NCBI GenBank assembly: GCA_964612075.1
Contig: CAZTFC010000008.1
Location: 4,130 to 68,129, forward strand
Origin: UBA2219 sp964612075
Lineage (GTDB): Bacteria > Desulfobacterota > Deferrimicrobia > Deferrimicrobiales > Deferrimicrobiaceae
Reading direction: 5' to 3'
Length of the DNA: 64,000 nt
Positions 34,478 through 42,959 of this stretch are shown piece after piece (position 1 is the stretch's first letter; the number at the start of each line of letters is the position of its first letter). The translations under genes and the position numbers were made by a program. The notes beneath the pieces were generated by a model. It did not search any database and was not told where the DNA came from. It saw only the letters and a program-made list of their open reading frames with translations.

Positions 34478-35145
34478 CCCGAACCCGCAGGAGGGGGTTC
34501 ACGCTCGTCGAGCTCCTTCTCGCCCTGGCCATCGTCTCGGTGATCCTGCTGCTCCTGCTTTCCGCGTTCACCGGGGCGGCCAGGACCCGGGAAGCCCTCA
34601 CGGAGCGGTCGCGCGTTTTCCGGCAGGTGCGCGTCGCCTTCGACCGGATCGGCACCGACCTGCAGGGGGCCTTCTCCTCTTCGATCCGCGAGTCCTCCGC
34701 CCTCACGCTGAGGGAGGACACCCTCGCCGGGAACCCTGCGGCGACCCTGGTGTTCACCGCGTTCACGCTCCCCGAGGTCGGCACGGGGCGCCCGCCCGCG
34801 AGCGTTGTGAAGATCAAGTACTTCCCGAAGATCGGGGCGGACGGCGCGTCCATCGAGCTGCGCCGGGAGCAGGCCGACCTCCCGTTCCTCGAGAACCGGA
34901 TCCCCCTCCGGGAGGCGACGCTCGCGGAAGGGCTGAAAGGGTTCCGGGTGGAGCTGTACGACGGGAACGAATGGCACAAGGCATGGCCCGCTCCCGGCAA
35001 GGCGAAAACGGCGCTTCCGCAAAAAGCCGCCGTCATCATGACCGGCCCGTACGGGGAGACGTACCGCCGGGAGATCCCCATGCCGCTGTCCGGCCGCGAA
35101 TCGGTCCTGACCTGGTCCGGACGGAGGGGGGGGAGCTCCCAATGA
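34474..35145 (+). CDS. gspJ: Minor pseudopilin GspJ
   Basis: 223 residues: RRG/FTLVELLLALAIVSVILLLLLSAF prepilin helix followed by VRVAFDRIGTDLQGAFSSS and a beta-sandwich region. Member of the I-J-K tip complex. Overlaps both neighbours by four bases (ATGA), so translation of I, J and K is coupled. Confidence 0.88.
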   Translation: MTRTRRRGFTLVELLLALAIVSVILLLLLSAFTGAARTREALTERSRVFRQVRVAFDRIGTDLQGAFSSSIRESSALTLREDTLAGNPAATLVFTAFTLPEVGTGRPPASVVKIKYFPKIGADGASIELRREQADLPFLENRIPLREATLAEGLKGFRVELYDGNEWHKAWPAPGKAKTALPQKAAVIMTGPYGETYRREIPMPLSGRESVLTWSGRRGGSSQ

Positions 35146-36101
35146 GGCGGCCGCGCCCCGGCGAGCGGGGCGTCGCCCTCCTCGCCACACTGCTGGTCCT
35201 CGTCCTGGTCGTCGCGCTCGCGAACGAGATCTTCCGCCTGGGGGCGAGGGCCGCACAGACCAGCGCCTACGGCAGGGACTCGGTCCGCGCCGCGCTCCTC
35301 GCGGAGGCGGGCACCGGCGCGCTGCGCATCGCCCTGCGCGAGGACGCGAAGGACAACAAGATCGACACCCTGGACGAGTTCTGGTCCCGCCCGGCGCCCC
35401 CCTTCGACCTGGGCGACGGCACCGTCACGGTCTTCGTCGAGGACGAGGACCGGAAGATCAACCTCAACCGGCTCGTGATGCCGAACGGGAACGCGCCCGA
35501 CGACCAGCGGCTCGCCGTGTTCCGCGCCTTCCTCGAGCAGCGGAGCATCGACCCCTCGCTGGCCGACGCCTTCGTCGACTGGCTGGACAACGACGACACC
35601 CCGCGCGTCGGGGGCGCGGAAAGCAGCTATTACATGTCGCTCCCCCGCCCCTACGCCGCGAAGAACGACCTGTTCGACACGCTGGAGGAGATGTTGCTCG
35701 TGCGCGGCGTGACCCCGGAGATCTACGAAAAGATACGCCCCTTCGTGACGATCACCTCCACGGGCAGGGTGAACCTCAACACCGCCCCGAAAGAGGTGCT
35801 CACCGCCCTGTCCGCCGGCACGGACGAGGCCGAGGCGGGGGCGATCGACAACGCGGCCGCGGACCGGCTCATCGAGTATCGCGCGGAGCAGCCCCTCCAG
35901 AAGGTCTCGGACATCGGCAACGTTTCGCCCTTCTTCCGGAACCTCCATTCGAAGACGCTCTTCAGCTCCCTGGTCGACGTGAAGTCCGCCTACTTCCACG
36001 TACGTTCCACCGGCGACGTCGGCGGCACGCTGCGCACGGTCGACGCCATCGGATTCCGCACCGGAAATAATGTAGTATGGTATTTTTGGCGGTTGGAATA
36101 A
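35142..36101 (+). CDS. gspK: Minor pseudopilin GspK
   Basis: 319 residues, the largest pseudopilin. The N-terminal helix ERG/VALLATLLVLVLVVALANEIF lacks Glu at +5, as is normal for GspK at the tip. The body has DRKINLNRLVMPNG, the helical insert with FVDWLDNDDTP, and VNLNTAPKEVLTAL (helix-hairpin-helix-like). It caps the pseudopilus. The stop is followed by a 27-base gap before the candidate cargo gene. Confidence 0.92.
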   Translation: MRRPRPGERGVALLATLLVLVLVVALANEIFRLGARAAQTSAYGRDSVRAALLAEAGTGALRIALREDAKDNKIDTLDEFWSRPAPPFDLGDGTVTVFVEDEDRKINLNRLVMPNGNAPDDQRLAVFRAFLEQRSIDPSLADAFVDWLDNDDTPRVGGAESSYYMSLPRPYAAKNDLFDTLEEMLLVRGVTPEIYEKIRPFVTITSTGRVNLNTAPKEVLTALSAGTDEAEAGAIDNAAADRLIEYRAEQPLQKVSDIGNVSPFFRNLHSKTLFSSLVDVKSAYFHVRSTGDVGGTLRTVDAIGFRTGNNVVWYFWRLE

Positions 36102-36128
36102 GCCCCCATAACGACTGGAGAAGACCGC

Positions 36129-37703
36129 ATGAAGCCGTCCCGGAACCCCGTACTCCCGATCGTCCTTTCCATCCTACTCCTCGCGGCGAGCGCGAACGCA
36201 GCGGTGATTCTGCCCATCAACGGGGCGGGAACGGGGGTCTTCACGTTCGACCAGCCTTCGGTCGCCGTCCACGGGACCGCCGTCCACGTCGCCTTCATCG
36301 GGGACGCCGAGGGCGACAACACGTTCAAGCTCTACTACGCCGCCGTGAACGGATCGGCGAACTTCCAGAACTCGGGCACCACGCTGGCCGACGTCCTTCT
36401 CACGCCGGCCGTCGCCATCGACAACGGGGCCGCGTACGACGACGTCCGCCATCCGCAGATCGCCTCGTGGGACGCGAACCGGCTGGTCGTCGTCTTCCAG
36501 GGCGTCCCGGCCGGGACCGGGGCCGGGAACTACAAGCTGTTCCTCGCGGACATCCGCATCAGCAACAACGCCGTCACCTCGCACACCGTGCGCGAGATCG
36601 TCGACTCTTCTTCCGCCCGGCTGGGCGGGATCCTGGTCGACCCGTCCTTCCAGGTGGCGACCGCCGACAGCACCCTCCGAATCGCCTACTCGGACGCTTC
36701 GACCGCATTCGCCAACGTCTACTTCGCCCGGGTCTCTGTCGACAACGCCTCCGTCGCGGGAGGGCCCATCCTGCTCTCCTCCCTGTCCAGCAGCCAGGGG
36801 ATCAAGCCGCTCCCGCGCCTGCAGATCGACGGGAACGGGTACAGCCACGTGGTCTGGGCGGCGAACAACACCGACAACACGCCCACCGGGATCTACTACT
36901 CCCTGGTCCGGAGGAACTCCAGCGGCACCCCGGACAACGTGGCGATCGGCCCGACCCAGGTCATCTACGGCTACTACCGCTGGGGGTTCCCGACGGTCGT
37001 CGTCACCGCCACGAACAGCGTCTACATCCTGGCCTCCCACCAGCCGTACGGGCTGCCCGGGGCCTCGGGCGCGCTGGGCTTCACCCGGATCGATCCCACC
37101 GCCGTCGTACAAGACGGGCAGCCGGTGAACTCCGGCAACCAGGCCGTGCTGGCCTTATTCTTCCTCTACCGGCCGGGAGGGCTGGTGGCTACCGGCACCT
37201 TCGACACGTACAATCCGGAAGTGTACTTCGACTGGTCGGAAGGGTATTTCCACATCGCGGGGTACGGCTACCGCAGCGCCGCATCCCCCTACCAGGGGAC
37301 ACCGGGAAGGTTCTACGCGATATCGCTCGAAGAGGTGCTGGACCAGTACTCCGTGGCTTCGACGCCCGACCTCGTCCTCTACCCGGTGTCGGTGGGGACC
37401 GGCGACCTCTCGTTCGGGATGCAGATCGCCGGGGACTACACCCGGGCCGCGTTCGCGAGCTTCAACCTGAAGGCGGTCCATTTCTGGTCCGGTCCCGACA
37501 ACACGACTCCCGGGGCCAGCAACCTTTATGTGACCTCCACCGACGACGCGGACATCTCCTCGGGGGACAGCTCGGGCTGCTCGGTCGCGAGGGGCCCGCG
37601 CGACGGCGGCGCGGACCGGATCCCCGGCGCGCTCATCCTGCTCTTCCCGGCGGCCGTCCTCCTGGTCCTGAAAGCGGCGAGGAGATTCCTTGCGCGGCGG
37701 TAG
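36129..37703 (+). CDS. Exported protein with Cys-type C-terminal sorting tail; candidate T2SS cargo
   Basis: 524 residues, not recognised as a known enzyme. Signal peptide LPIVLSILLLAASANA; the body is built of beta-strand units with repeating patterns (VHVAFIGDAEGDNTFKLYYA, YSHVVWAANNTDNTPTGIYYS), suggesting a beta-propeller. The C-terminus has SGCSVARGPRDGG (C484), a membrane helix (ALILLFPAAVLLVL) and a basic end, like MYXO-CTERM/JDVT-CTERM sorting signals, which in known cases are handled together with T2SS. It sits inside the gsp operon between K and N and overlaps gspN by 14 bases. Confidence 0.8.
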   Translation: MKPSRNPVLPIVLSILLLAASANAAVILPINGAGTGVFTFDQPSVAVHGTAVHVAFIGDAEGDNTFKLYYAAVNGSANFQNSGTTLADVLLTPAVAIDNGAAYDDVRHPQIASWDANRLVVVFQGVPAGTGAGNYKLFLADIRISNNAVTSHTVREIVDSSSARLGGILVDPSFQVATADSTLRIAYSDASTAFANVYFARVSVDNASVAGGPILLSSLSSSQGIKPLPRLQIDGNGYSHVVWAANNTDNTPTGIYYSLVRRNSSGTPDNVAIGPTQVIYGYYRWGFPTVVVTATNSVYILASHQPYGLPGASGALGFTRIDPTAVVQDGQPVNSGNQAVLALFFLYRPGGLVATGTFDTYNPEVYFDWSEGYFHIAGYGYRSAASPYQGTPGRFYAISLEEVLDQYSVASTPDLVLYPVSVGTGDLSFGMQIAGDYTRAAFASFNLKAVHFWSGPDNTTPGASNLYVTSTDDADISSGDSSGCSVARGPRDGGADRIPGALILLFPAAVLLVLKAARRFLARR

Positions 37704-38547
37704 CCGCACCTCACCCCGGACGCTGGCCGTCTACGCGCTGGGGGCCGCCCTCTTCGCCGGCGGGTTCCTGCTGACGGTCGCGCTCACCCTGCCGGGAGAG
37801 ACCGTGCTCGGCCTGATCGCGCCCTCTCTCGAATCGCGCGGCGTGCGCCTCGCCGCCCGAAACGCCCGGCTCGTCTTCCCCCTCGGGATCCGCCTCGAGG
37901 AGGCGACGCTCGCCGTCGGGAGGGGCCGCCCGATCGACCTGGGCGAGGTCACGGCGACCTGGGAATGGACCGGGCTGTTCCGGTGGCTCCCTTCGCACCT
38001 GCGGGCCGTCCGGGGCGGCTCCGTCGCGGACATCCGCCTCTCCCCCGCCTTCTGGAACCCCGGCCGCGGTCAGGCGACCTTCACCGGCCTCTCGTCCGAG
38101 GACTTCCCGATCCCGGTGTTCGGCGCCTCCGGCGCCGGGTTTTCCGTGCGTCGGGCCGAGGCGCGCTGGCGCGGCAAAGGCAAGGAGCTCTCCGCGTCCG
38201 GATCCGGCGAGCTCGACTACATGAAGGTCCCCGTTCCCCTGCGGGACTCCCCCATCCGCGAGGCCCGGATCGACAACGCGGCTCTTTCCTTCGTGGTCCG
38301 GGGGGACATGCTGCGCTTCCCTCGGCTCCAGGGCAGCTACGAGGGTTCACGGGTGGAAGGCACGGGGGAGATCGCCCGCTTCCTGACGCCGGCCGCGGCC
38401 ACCGTCACGTTCCATCTGTCGATACGGAACCCGTACGAAGGGCGGGTCGGAACGCTCTTCGACATGCTGGCGAAAAACGCAAAGAATGCTAATCTGAGGA
38501 TCGTCGGGGCGTTGGCCGCCCCGAAGGCCGAGATCGAGCTCTTCTGA
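37690..38547 (+). CDS. gspN: Type II secretion system protein GspN
   Basis: 285 residues. One N-terminal membrane helix (LAVYALGAALFAGGFLLTVALTLP) and a long beta-rich periplasmic part with the AsmA-like pattern seen in GspN (LIAPSLESRGVRLAARNARLVFPLGIRLEEATL). GspN is an accessory inner-membrane component whose role is poorly known. The TTG at 37690, after GAGGAG, overlaps the preceding gene. Confidence 0.82.
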   Translation: MRGGSRTSPRTLAVYALGAALFAGGFLLTVALTLPGETVLGLIAPSLESRGVRLAARNARLVFPLGIRLEEATLAVGRGRPIDLGEVTATWEWTGLFRWLPSHLRAVRGGSVADIRLSPAFWNPGRGQATFTGLSSEDFPIPVFGASGAGFSVRRAEARWRGKGKELSASGSGELDYMKVPVPLRDSPIREARIDNAALSFVVRGDMLRFPRLQGSYEGSRVEGTGEIARFLTPAAATVTFHLSIRNPYEGRVGTLFDMLAKNAKNANLRIVGALAAPKAEIELF

Positions 38548-38560
38548 TGCAAGAGGCGCC

Positions 38561-39916
38561 ATGACGACCATCGGGATCGCGGTTTCCAGTGACAAGCTCC
38601 ACGCCGTCGTCCTGGACGGCGCGCTCCCTTCCCCGCAAGTCGTCGCGACGGTTTCCGTTCCCTGCCGCGAGCCGTTCGGGGGGCCCGAAGACCCGGCGTC
38701 GCTTGCCTCGGAGCTGCGCGACGCCGTCCCCGGCGGGGCGCTGCCCGGCGCGGTCATCACGATTCCCCCGCCGCTTACCTACCTCCGCCAGGCGAAGCTT
38801 CCGGTTTCGGACCTCGCGCGCGCGCGGGCGATCCACCTCGCCGAGCTTGAGGGGAACCTGCCGATCGATGACGCCGAGATCCTGTCCGACCTCCTGCCCG
38901 CCGCCCCGGAAAATCCCGACACCTTCGTCGCGGTCGCCTCGACCCGGTCCCTGGTAGAGAAAACGGTGGAGACGTTCCAGGCCGCCGGCATCCGGGTCGA
39001 CCTCGTCGTCACCGACCACGCCGCCCTGCTGTGCGCCGCCTCCGGGACCCCCCCCGGCCGCGCGCTGCTCCTCGCCGCGGTCCCCGACATCCTCCTCATG
39101 AAGGTCTCCGGCGGCGGCGTGGGCGCCGCCCGCCAGTTCCCCGCCGCCCTCGCCGACACCCCCGCGGAGATCCTTTCCGCCGCGAGCGAAATGTCGGGCG
39201 GGGAGGCGCCGGCCTTCTCGGTCGGAGAATTGCCCGCCTCCCTCGCGGGCGCCGTCCCGGGGCTCGCGCCGATCCCTCTGCCCGAAGGGCTCCCCGCCTC
39301 CCACCTGGCGGCGTACGGCGCCGCGCTGGCACCCTTCCTGCCGAAGGCCACCGGAGGCTTCTCGCTGCGCACGTCGGCGGAGGCCGCGGCCGAACGGGTG
39401 CGGTCGTCGCGCAGGGTGCGCGTCGCGGCGGCCGCCGCGGCCGTGGCGGCCCTGCTCGCCGTCTCGGCGCTCCAGTTCTCGGTCTGGACGAGCGCCCGGA
39501 AAGTGGCCAAGGCGCGCGCGCAGGTTCGCAAGGAATTCTCGGAGGCCGCGCCCGACGTGCGGCTGCGCGAGGCGACGGCCGGCGTCCAGATCCGCGAGAA
39601 GCTCGCCTCCGTCAAGCGCCTCCAGAAGGAGCTGGGCACCGACGCCCCGCCGATCGTGGAGCTCCTGTCGGCCGCCTCCGCCGCGATTCCCCAAGGACAG
39701 ATCTCCGTGCGCGAGGCGTCGGTCGACGGGGGACGCTTGCGCCTCGCCGGCGAAGCGAGGGAGGCGGGCCTCGTGGAATCGTACCGAGCGGGGCTGTCCG
39801 CCGCGTTCGGCCCCGACTACGCCGTCACGCTGCAGGGCTCCGAAGGCAGCGCCGCGGGGGCCGCCGTCAAGTTCACGATCCTCGTCGAGAAGAGGGAGGC
39901 GCAGCGTGCTTCTTGA
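38561..39916 (+). CDS. gspL: Type II secretion system protein GspL (PilM-PilN-like)
   Basis: 451 residues. A cytoplasmic actin-like domain (about 1-270) starts TTIGIAVSSDKLHAVVLDG and would bind GspE. One membrane helix (VAAAAAAVAALLAVSALQF, about 300-320) is followed by a coiled coil and a small periplasmic ferredoxin-like domain. Very Ala-rich. It starts 14 bases after gspN and overlaps gspM by 11. Confidence 0.9.
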   Translation: MTTIGIAVSSDKLHAVVLDGALPSPQVVATVSVPCREPFGGPEDPASLASELRDAVPGGALPGAVITIPPPLTYLRQAKLPVSDLARARAIHLAELEGNLPIDDAEILSDLLPAAPENPDTFVAVASTRSLVEKTVETFQAAGIRVDLVVTDHAALLCAASGTPPGRALLLAAVPDILLMKVSGGGVGAARQFPAALADTPAEILSAASEMSGGEAPAFSVGELPASLAGAVPGLAPIPLPEGLPASHLAAYGAALAPFLPKATGGFSLRTSAEAAAERVRSSRRVRVAAAAAAVAALLAVSALQFSVWTSARKVAKARAQVRKEFSEAAPDVRLREATAGVQIREKLASVKRLQKELGTDAPPIVELLSAASAAIPQGQISVREASVDGGRLRLAGEAREAGLVESYRAGLSAAFGPDYAVTLQGSEGSAAGAAVKFTILVEKREAQRAS

Positions 39917-40433
39917 GAGGGAGAAGCGGGTCCTCGCGATCGGCGGCGCCGCCGTCGCGGTGCTGCTGATCGTGGCTTTCCTGGTCCTCCCGGCGGTCTC
40001 TCGCTTCAAGTCGCTCGCCCGCGCCGCGAAGGCCGCGGAAAGCGAGCTGGCCGAGGTGCGCCGGGCGCGGCCGGAGCTCGAGCGGCTGCGGCGCGACGCC
40101 TCCCAGCGGTCCGCCGCCGTCAACGCGGCGGCCGACCTGAAGGAATCCCCCGTGGCGCACCTCACCGCCATCCTCATGGACGGAGGGATCCCGCAGTCCG
40201 CGGTAAGCCTCAAGTCCGGCGGCGGGCGCGACGGCGACACGTTCCGCGAAGAGTCTTTCGAAGTCCGGATGGAGAACCTCACGTACCTCGAGGCCGTGAA
40301 CGCCTTGCGGAAATTGTCGGGCAAAGACCAGCCGGTGGTGGTCCGCTCCGCCCTGCTGAAGAGCCGGTACGACGACCCGCGATACCTGGACGTGACGCTC
40401 AATGTCGGCTACCTGTCCCCGAAACAGCCGTAA
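39906..40433 (+). CDS. gspM: Type II secretion system protein GspM
   Basis: 175 residues: one N-terminal helix (LAIGGAAVAVLLIVAFLVLPAVS), a coiled coil (ARAAKAAESELAEVRRARPELERL) and a compact periplasmic domain ending VTLNVGYLSPKQP. It partners GspL in the inner-membrane platform. The GTG start at 39906 lies inside gspL, and the end overlaps the following lipoprotein gene by 32 bases. Confidence 0.87.
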   Translation: MLLEREKRVLAIGGAAVAVLLIVAFLVLPAVSRFKSLARAAKAAESELAEVRRARPELERLRRDASQRSAAVNAAADLKESPVAHLTAILMDGGIPQSAVSLKSGGGRDGDTFREESFEVRMENLTYLEAVNALRKLSGKDQPVVVRSALLKSRYDDPRYLDVTLNVGYLSPKQP

Positions 40434-41043
40434 GGGGCGCGTCACCGCCCTGCTCCCCCTCCTCCTCGCGGCCGCGATCTTCGCGGGCTGCACGGGCGCG
40501 AGACCGCCCGTCCTCGACCGGGGCCAGGAAGAGATGCTGGTGGCCAAGGCCGACAAGCTGCTGGCCGCCGAGATCCGCAAGGGGGAGCCCGACGCGTTCG
40601 CCCTCATCGCCGTGTTCCGCAGGGACGTCTTTCTCGGGCAATCCGCCATGCTCGAACGATCGTCCATACCGATACTCGACGAGCTGGGCAACGCCGCCCT
40701 CCTGCTGGTCCGCCCGGCGGAAGTCCTCCCGCTGCTCTCGGACCCGTCCCTCGTGAAAGCCGCCTGGTTCGGCCCGCAGGGACGGCTGGCGCGGCTGGAC
40801 CCCTCGCTCGAGCTCGAGCTGCTCGACCGGTTCGGCAAAGGCACGGAAGGGAAAGAGCGGCTGATCCTCGCCCGGTACCGGTCGGTCCCGGAAGCGAAGG
40901 AAGTGAAGGCGGCGGAAGGCGCGGGCTTCAAGGTGGTCTCCCGGACGGGGCCGAACCTGATGCTCTCCGGGCCGATGTCCGGCATCCCCGCCCTGCTGAC
41001 CGACGAGTGGGTCATCTATCTCGAAAAAGGGTTCCTCCCTTAA
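40402..41043 (+). CDS. Lipoprotein with two apparent tandem propeptide-like repeats, end of gsp operon
   Basis: 213 residues. Lipobox IFAGC after LLPLLLAAA. The mature part seems to contain two copies of one roughly 60-residue unit: ALIAVFRR...GNAALLLVRPAEVLPLLSDP and LILARYRS...GPNLMLSGPMSGIPALLTDE, each ending in a strand (VKAAWFG, VIYLEKG). The beta-alpha-beta-beta-alpha-beta order resembles Inhibitor_I9 subtilase propeptides (inference). Its place after gspM suggests a T2SS accessory such as a pilotin or cargo chaperone. The ATG overlaps gspM by 32 bases. A sigma-54 promoter starts seven bases after the stop. Confidence 0.7.
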   Translation: MSATCPRNSRKGRVTALLPLLLAAAIFAGCTGARPPVLDRGQEEMLVAKADKLLAAEIRKGEPDAFALIAVFRRDVFLGQSAMLERSSIPILDELGNAALLLVRPAEVLPLLSDPSLVKAAWFGPQGRLARLDPSLELELLDRFGKGTEGKERLILARYRSVPEAKEVKAAEGAGFKVVSRTGPNLMLSGPMSGIPALLTDEWVIYLEKGFLP

Positions 41044-41049
41044 CACCGG

Positions 41050-41065
41050 TGGCATCCCCCTTGCT
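41050..41065 (+). promoter_or_regulatory. Sigma-54 promoter upstream of the FHA activator gene
   Basis: TGGCAT-N5-TTGCT, with the invariant GG and GC exactly 10 bases apart. Start of transcription expected near 41076, 20 bases before the ATG and just upstream of CAGGAGGGGG. It implies the activator gene needs sigma-54 and probably its own product. Confidence 0.72.
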
Positions 41066-41095
41066 AACTGTAGGCGAACCATCCAGGAGGGGGCG

Positions 41096-42538
41096 ATGAC
41101 GCAACATTGCGGGCCGGGGGCGAGGCTGTCCGTGTCCATCACGGACGGGATGACGGTGGAAGTCCGGCTGGGGCTGAAGGAAACCCGCATCGGCCGCGGG
41201 CACGAGGCCGATCTCCAGCTCCCCGACCGCTCCGTCTCGCGGATCCACGCACGGATCTACCGCGTGGGAAACCGGTATTTCCTGGCCGACCTGGGCAGCC
41301 GCAACGGCACGTACGCCAACGGGAAGCCGGTGTCGCAGCTCCCGCTGGACGACGGGCAGGTCTTCCAGGTGGGGCCGTACCGGATCCACTTCCTGTGGCC
41401 CGAGGGGCCGTCCCCGTCGGGCGAGGAGCCCACGGTGGACCCCGGGGCTTCGTCCGCCCCTTCCGCGGTTTCCTCCCCGGCCTCCTCCCCGGCGTCTCCG
41501 GCCGCCGCTCCCGCCGCGCCTCAACACGGGAAACCGGCCTCCCCGACCCCCTCTTCCCGTCGCTCCACGGCTTCGCCCGAGCCCGCTCCCTTCGGCATGG
41601 TGGGCGGCAGCCCGCCGTTGCGGAAGCTGGTCGAGACCGTCCGCCGGGTCGGCCCTTCCGACGCGGCGGTCCTCATCGAGGGGGAGACCGGCAGCGGCAA
41701 GGAGCTGGTGGCGCGCGGGCTGCACGACGTCTCCGGGCGCCGCGACCGCCCGTTCATCGTCGTCAACTGCGGGGCCATCTCGCCCGAGCTGGTCGAAAGC
41801 GAGCTGTTCGGCCACGAGCGCGGCTCCTTCACCGGCGCCACGGCGCAACGGCGGGGCGCCTTCGAGCTGGCCCACAACGGAACCATTTTCCTCGATGAAA
41901 TCGGGGAGTTGCCGTACACACTTCAACCGAAGCTTCTTCGCGCTCTCGAGCAGCGGGAGATCAAGCGGGTCGGCGGCAACGAAATATTGCCTGCCGACGC
42001 GCGCGTGCTGGCGGCCACGAACCGCAACCTGAAGGAAGAGGTGGCGAAGAAGGCGTTCCGGGAAGACCTCTACTTCCGGGTGGGCGCCATCCGCGTCGAG
42101 GTCCCTCCCTTGCGCGACCGCCGCGAAGACATCGCGCCGCTGGCCAGGCACTTCCTGACGCTTTTGGGCGCCCGCTCCCCCCGCCCCCTCCCGCCGCTCT
42201 CCCCCGCCGCTCTCGACGCCCTCGTCTCCCACGACTGGCCGGGCAACGTGCGGGAGCTGCGCAACGCCGTCCAGCGGGCGGTCGTCCTGGCCGAAGGGAT
42301 GGAGCTGTCCGCGGCGGATTTCTCCTTCCTACGGGAGTCCACCCCGACCTCTCCCGAAACGGAGATGCCGGAAGGGCTGACGCGCTGGGAGCAGGCGGAG
42401 CGCGCCAACATCCTCGCCGAGTTGTCCCGCCAGAGCGGCAACAAGACGCGCACCGCGCGCGTGCTCGGCATCGCCAAGTCCACGCTGTTCGAGAAGCTGA
42501 AAAAATACGGGATCGGGAACCAGGAGAACGACCGGTAA
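41096..42538 (+). CDS. FHA-domain sigma-54 activator (FHA-AAA+-Fis)
   Basis: 480 residues. An FHA domain (about 25-100; IGRGHEADLQLPDRSVSRIHARI and SRNGTYANG) binds phospho-threonine; a Ser/Pro/Ala linker follows (about 105-165). The AAA+ domain (about 170-395) has Walker A GETGSGKE, the sigma-54 contact loop GSFTGA (usual form GAFTGA) and Walker B GTIFLDEIGE. A Fis-type helix-turn-helix closes the protein (NKTRTARVLGIAKSTLFEKLKKYG). There is no receiver domain, so Ser/Thr phosphorylation rather than a His kinase probably controls it; the Ser/Thr kinase at 50428 is a candidate partner. Likely activates itself and the tad genes. Confidence 0.93.
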   Translation: MTQHCGPGARLSVSITDGMTVEVRLGLKETRIGRGHEADLQLPDRSVSRIHARIYRVGNRYFLADLGSRNGTYANGKPVSQLPLDDGQVFQVGPYRIHFLWPEGPSPSGEEPTVDPGASSAPSAVSSPASSPASPAAAPAAPQHGKPASPTPSSRRSTASPEPAPFGMVGGSPPLRKLVETVRRVGPSDAAVLIEGETGSGKELVARGLHDVSGRRDRPFIVVNCGAISPELVESELFGHERGSFTGATAQRRGAFELAHNGTIFLDEIGELPYTLQPKLLRALEQREIKRVGGNEILPADARVLAATNRNLKEEVAKKAFREDLYFRVGAIRVEVPPLRDRREDIAPLARHFLTLLGARSPRPLPPLSPAALDALVSHDWPGNVRELRNAVQRAVVLAEGMELSAADFSFLRESTPTSPETEMPEGLTRWEQAERANILAELSRQSGNKTRTARVLGIAKSTLFEKLKKYGIGNQENDR

Positions 42539-42555
42539 CCGGACTGCTGGTCCGG
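42539..42555. promoter_or_regulatory. Inverted repeat about 100 bases upstream of the flp promoter
   Basis: CCGGAC-TGCTG-GTCCGG. Its position, 118 bases before the sigma-54 box at 42657, suits an enhancer site for the FHA activator. It also directly follows that gene's stop, so a terminator hairpin is the alternative, though no T-run follows. Confidence 0.4.
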
Positions 42556-42656
42556 ATTTCAAACCTGTTCGGAACCTCCTTCCCGCCCCTTCCCCTTTTC
42601 CAGCGCCAAAAAGCCCATCCGACGACTGTTTTCGTCCCGCGCCTTCCATTCCAGAC

Positions 42657-42672
42657 GGGCATCCGTATTGCA
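42657..42672 (+). promoter_or_regulatory. Sigma-54 promoter of the flp/tad operon
   Basis: GGGCAT-N5-TTGCA: the GG and GC cores have exact spacing, with one mismatch at the first base of the -24 box. Transcription would start near 42683, about 31 bases before the flp GTG. Confidence 0.65.
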
Positions 42673-42713
42673 CCCCCTCTCCTTCATCCAAACCACGGAA
42701 GGAGGCAAAATCG

Positions 42714-42959
42714 GTGAAAACGACTTCCTTGAAGAACCGCAAGGGACAAGGACTTACGGAGTACATCGTCATCACGGCGCTCGTCGCGGTGGCGGCGATC
42801 GGGATCGTCAACATCTTCGGAAACCAGTTGAGGAACCAGTTCCACACGATCGTTTCGGCCATGTCCGGAAGCACGGACGCGAAGGTCACGTCTTTGGCCG
42901 GGAAAGCCCAGAAGGAAGCCAACCAGAAAAACCTGTCCAACTATGCCGAGTCCAAGTGA
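42714..42959 (+). CDS. flp: Flp-family type IVb pilin
   Basis: 81 residues. After a short basic leader the sequence GQGLTEYIVITALVAVAAIGIVNIFG shows the Flp cleavage site (after the Gly before Gln-Gly-Leu or Leu-Thr-Glu-Tyr) and the TEY motif with the critical Glu. The tail is longer than in the shortest Flp pilins (AQKEANQKNLSNYAESK). It is the structural pilin of a Tad pilus. The GTG at 42714 follows GGAAGGAGG. Confidence 0.93.
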   Translation: MKTTSLKNRKGQGLTEYIVITALVAVAAIGIVNIFGNQLRNQFHTIVSAMSGSTDAKVTSLAGKAQKEANQKNLSNYAESK

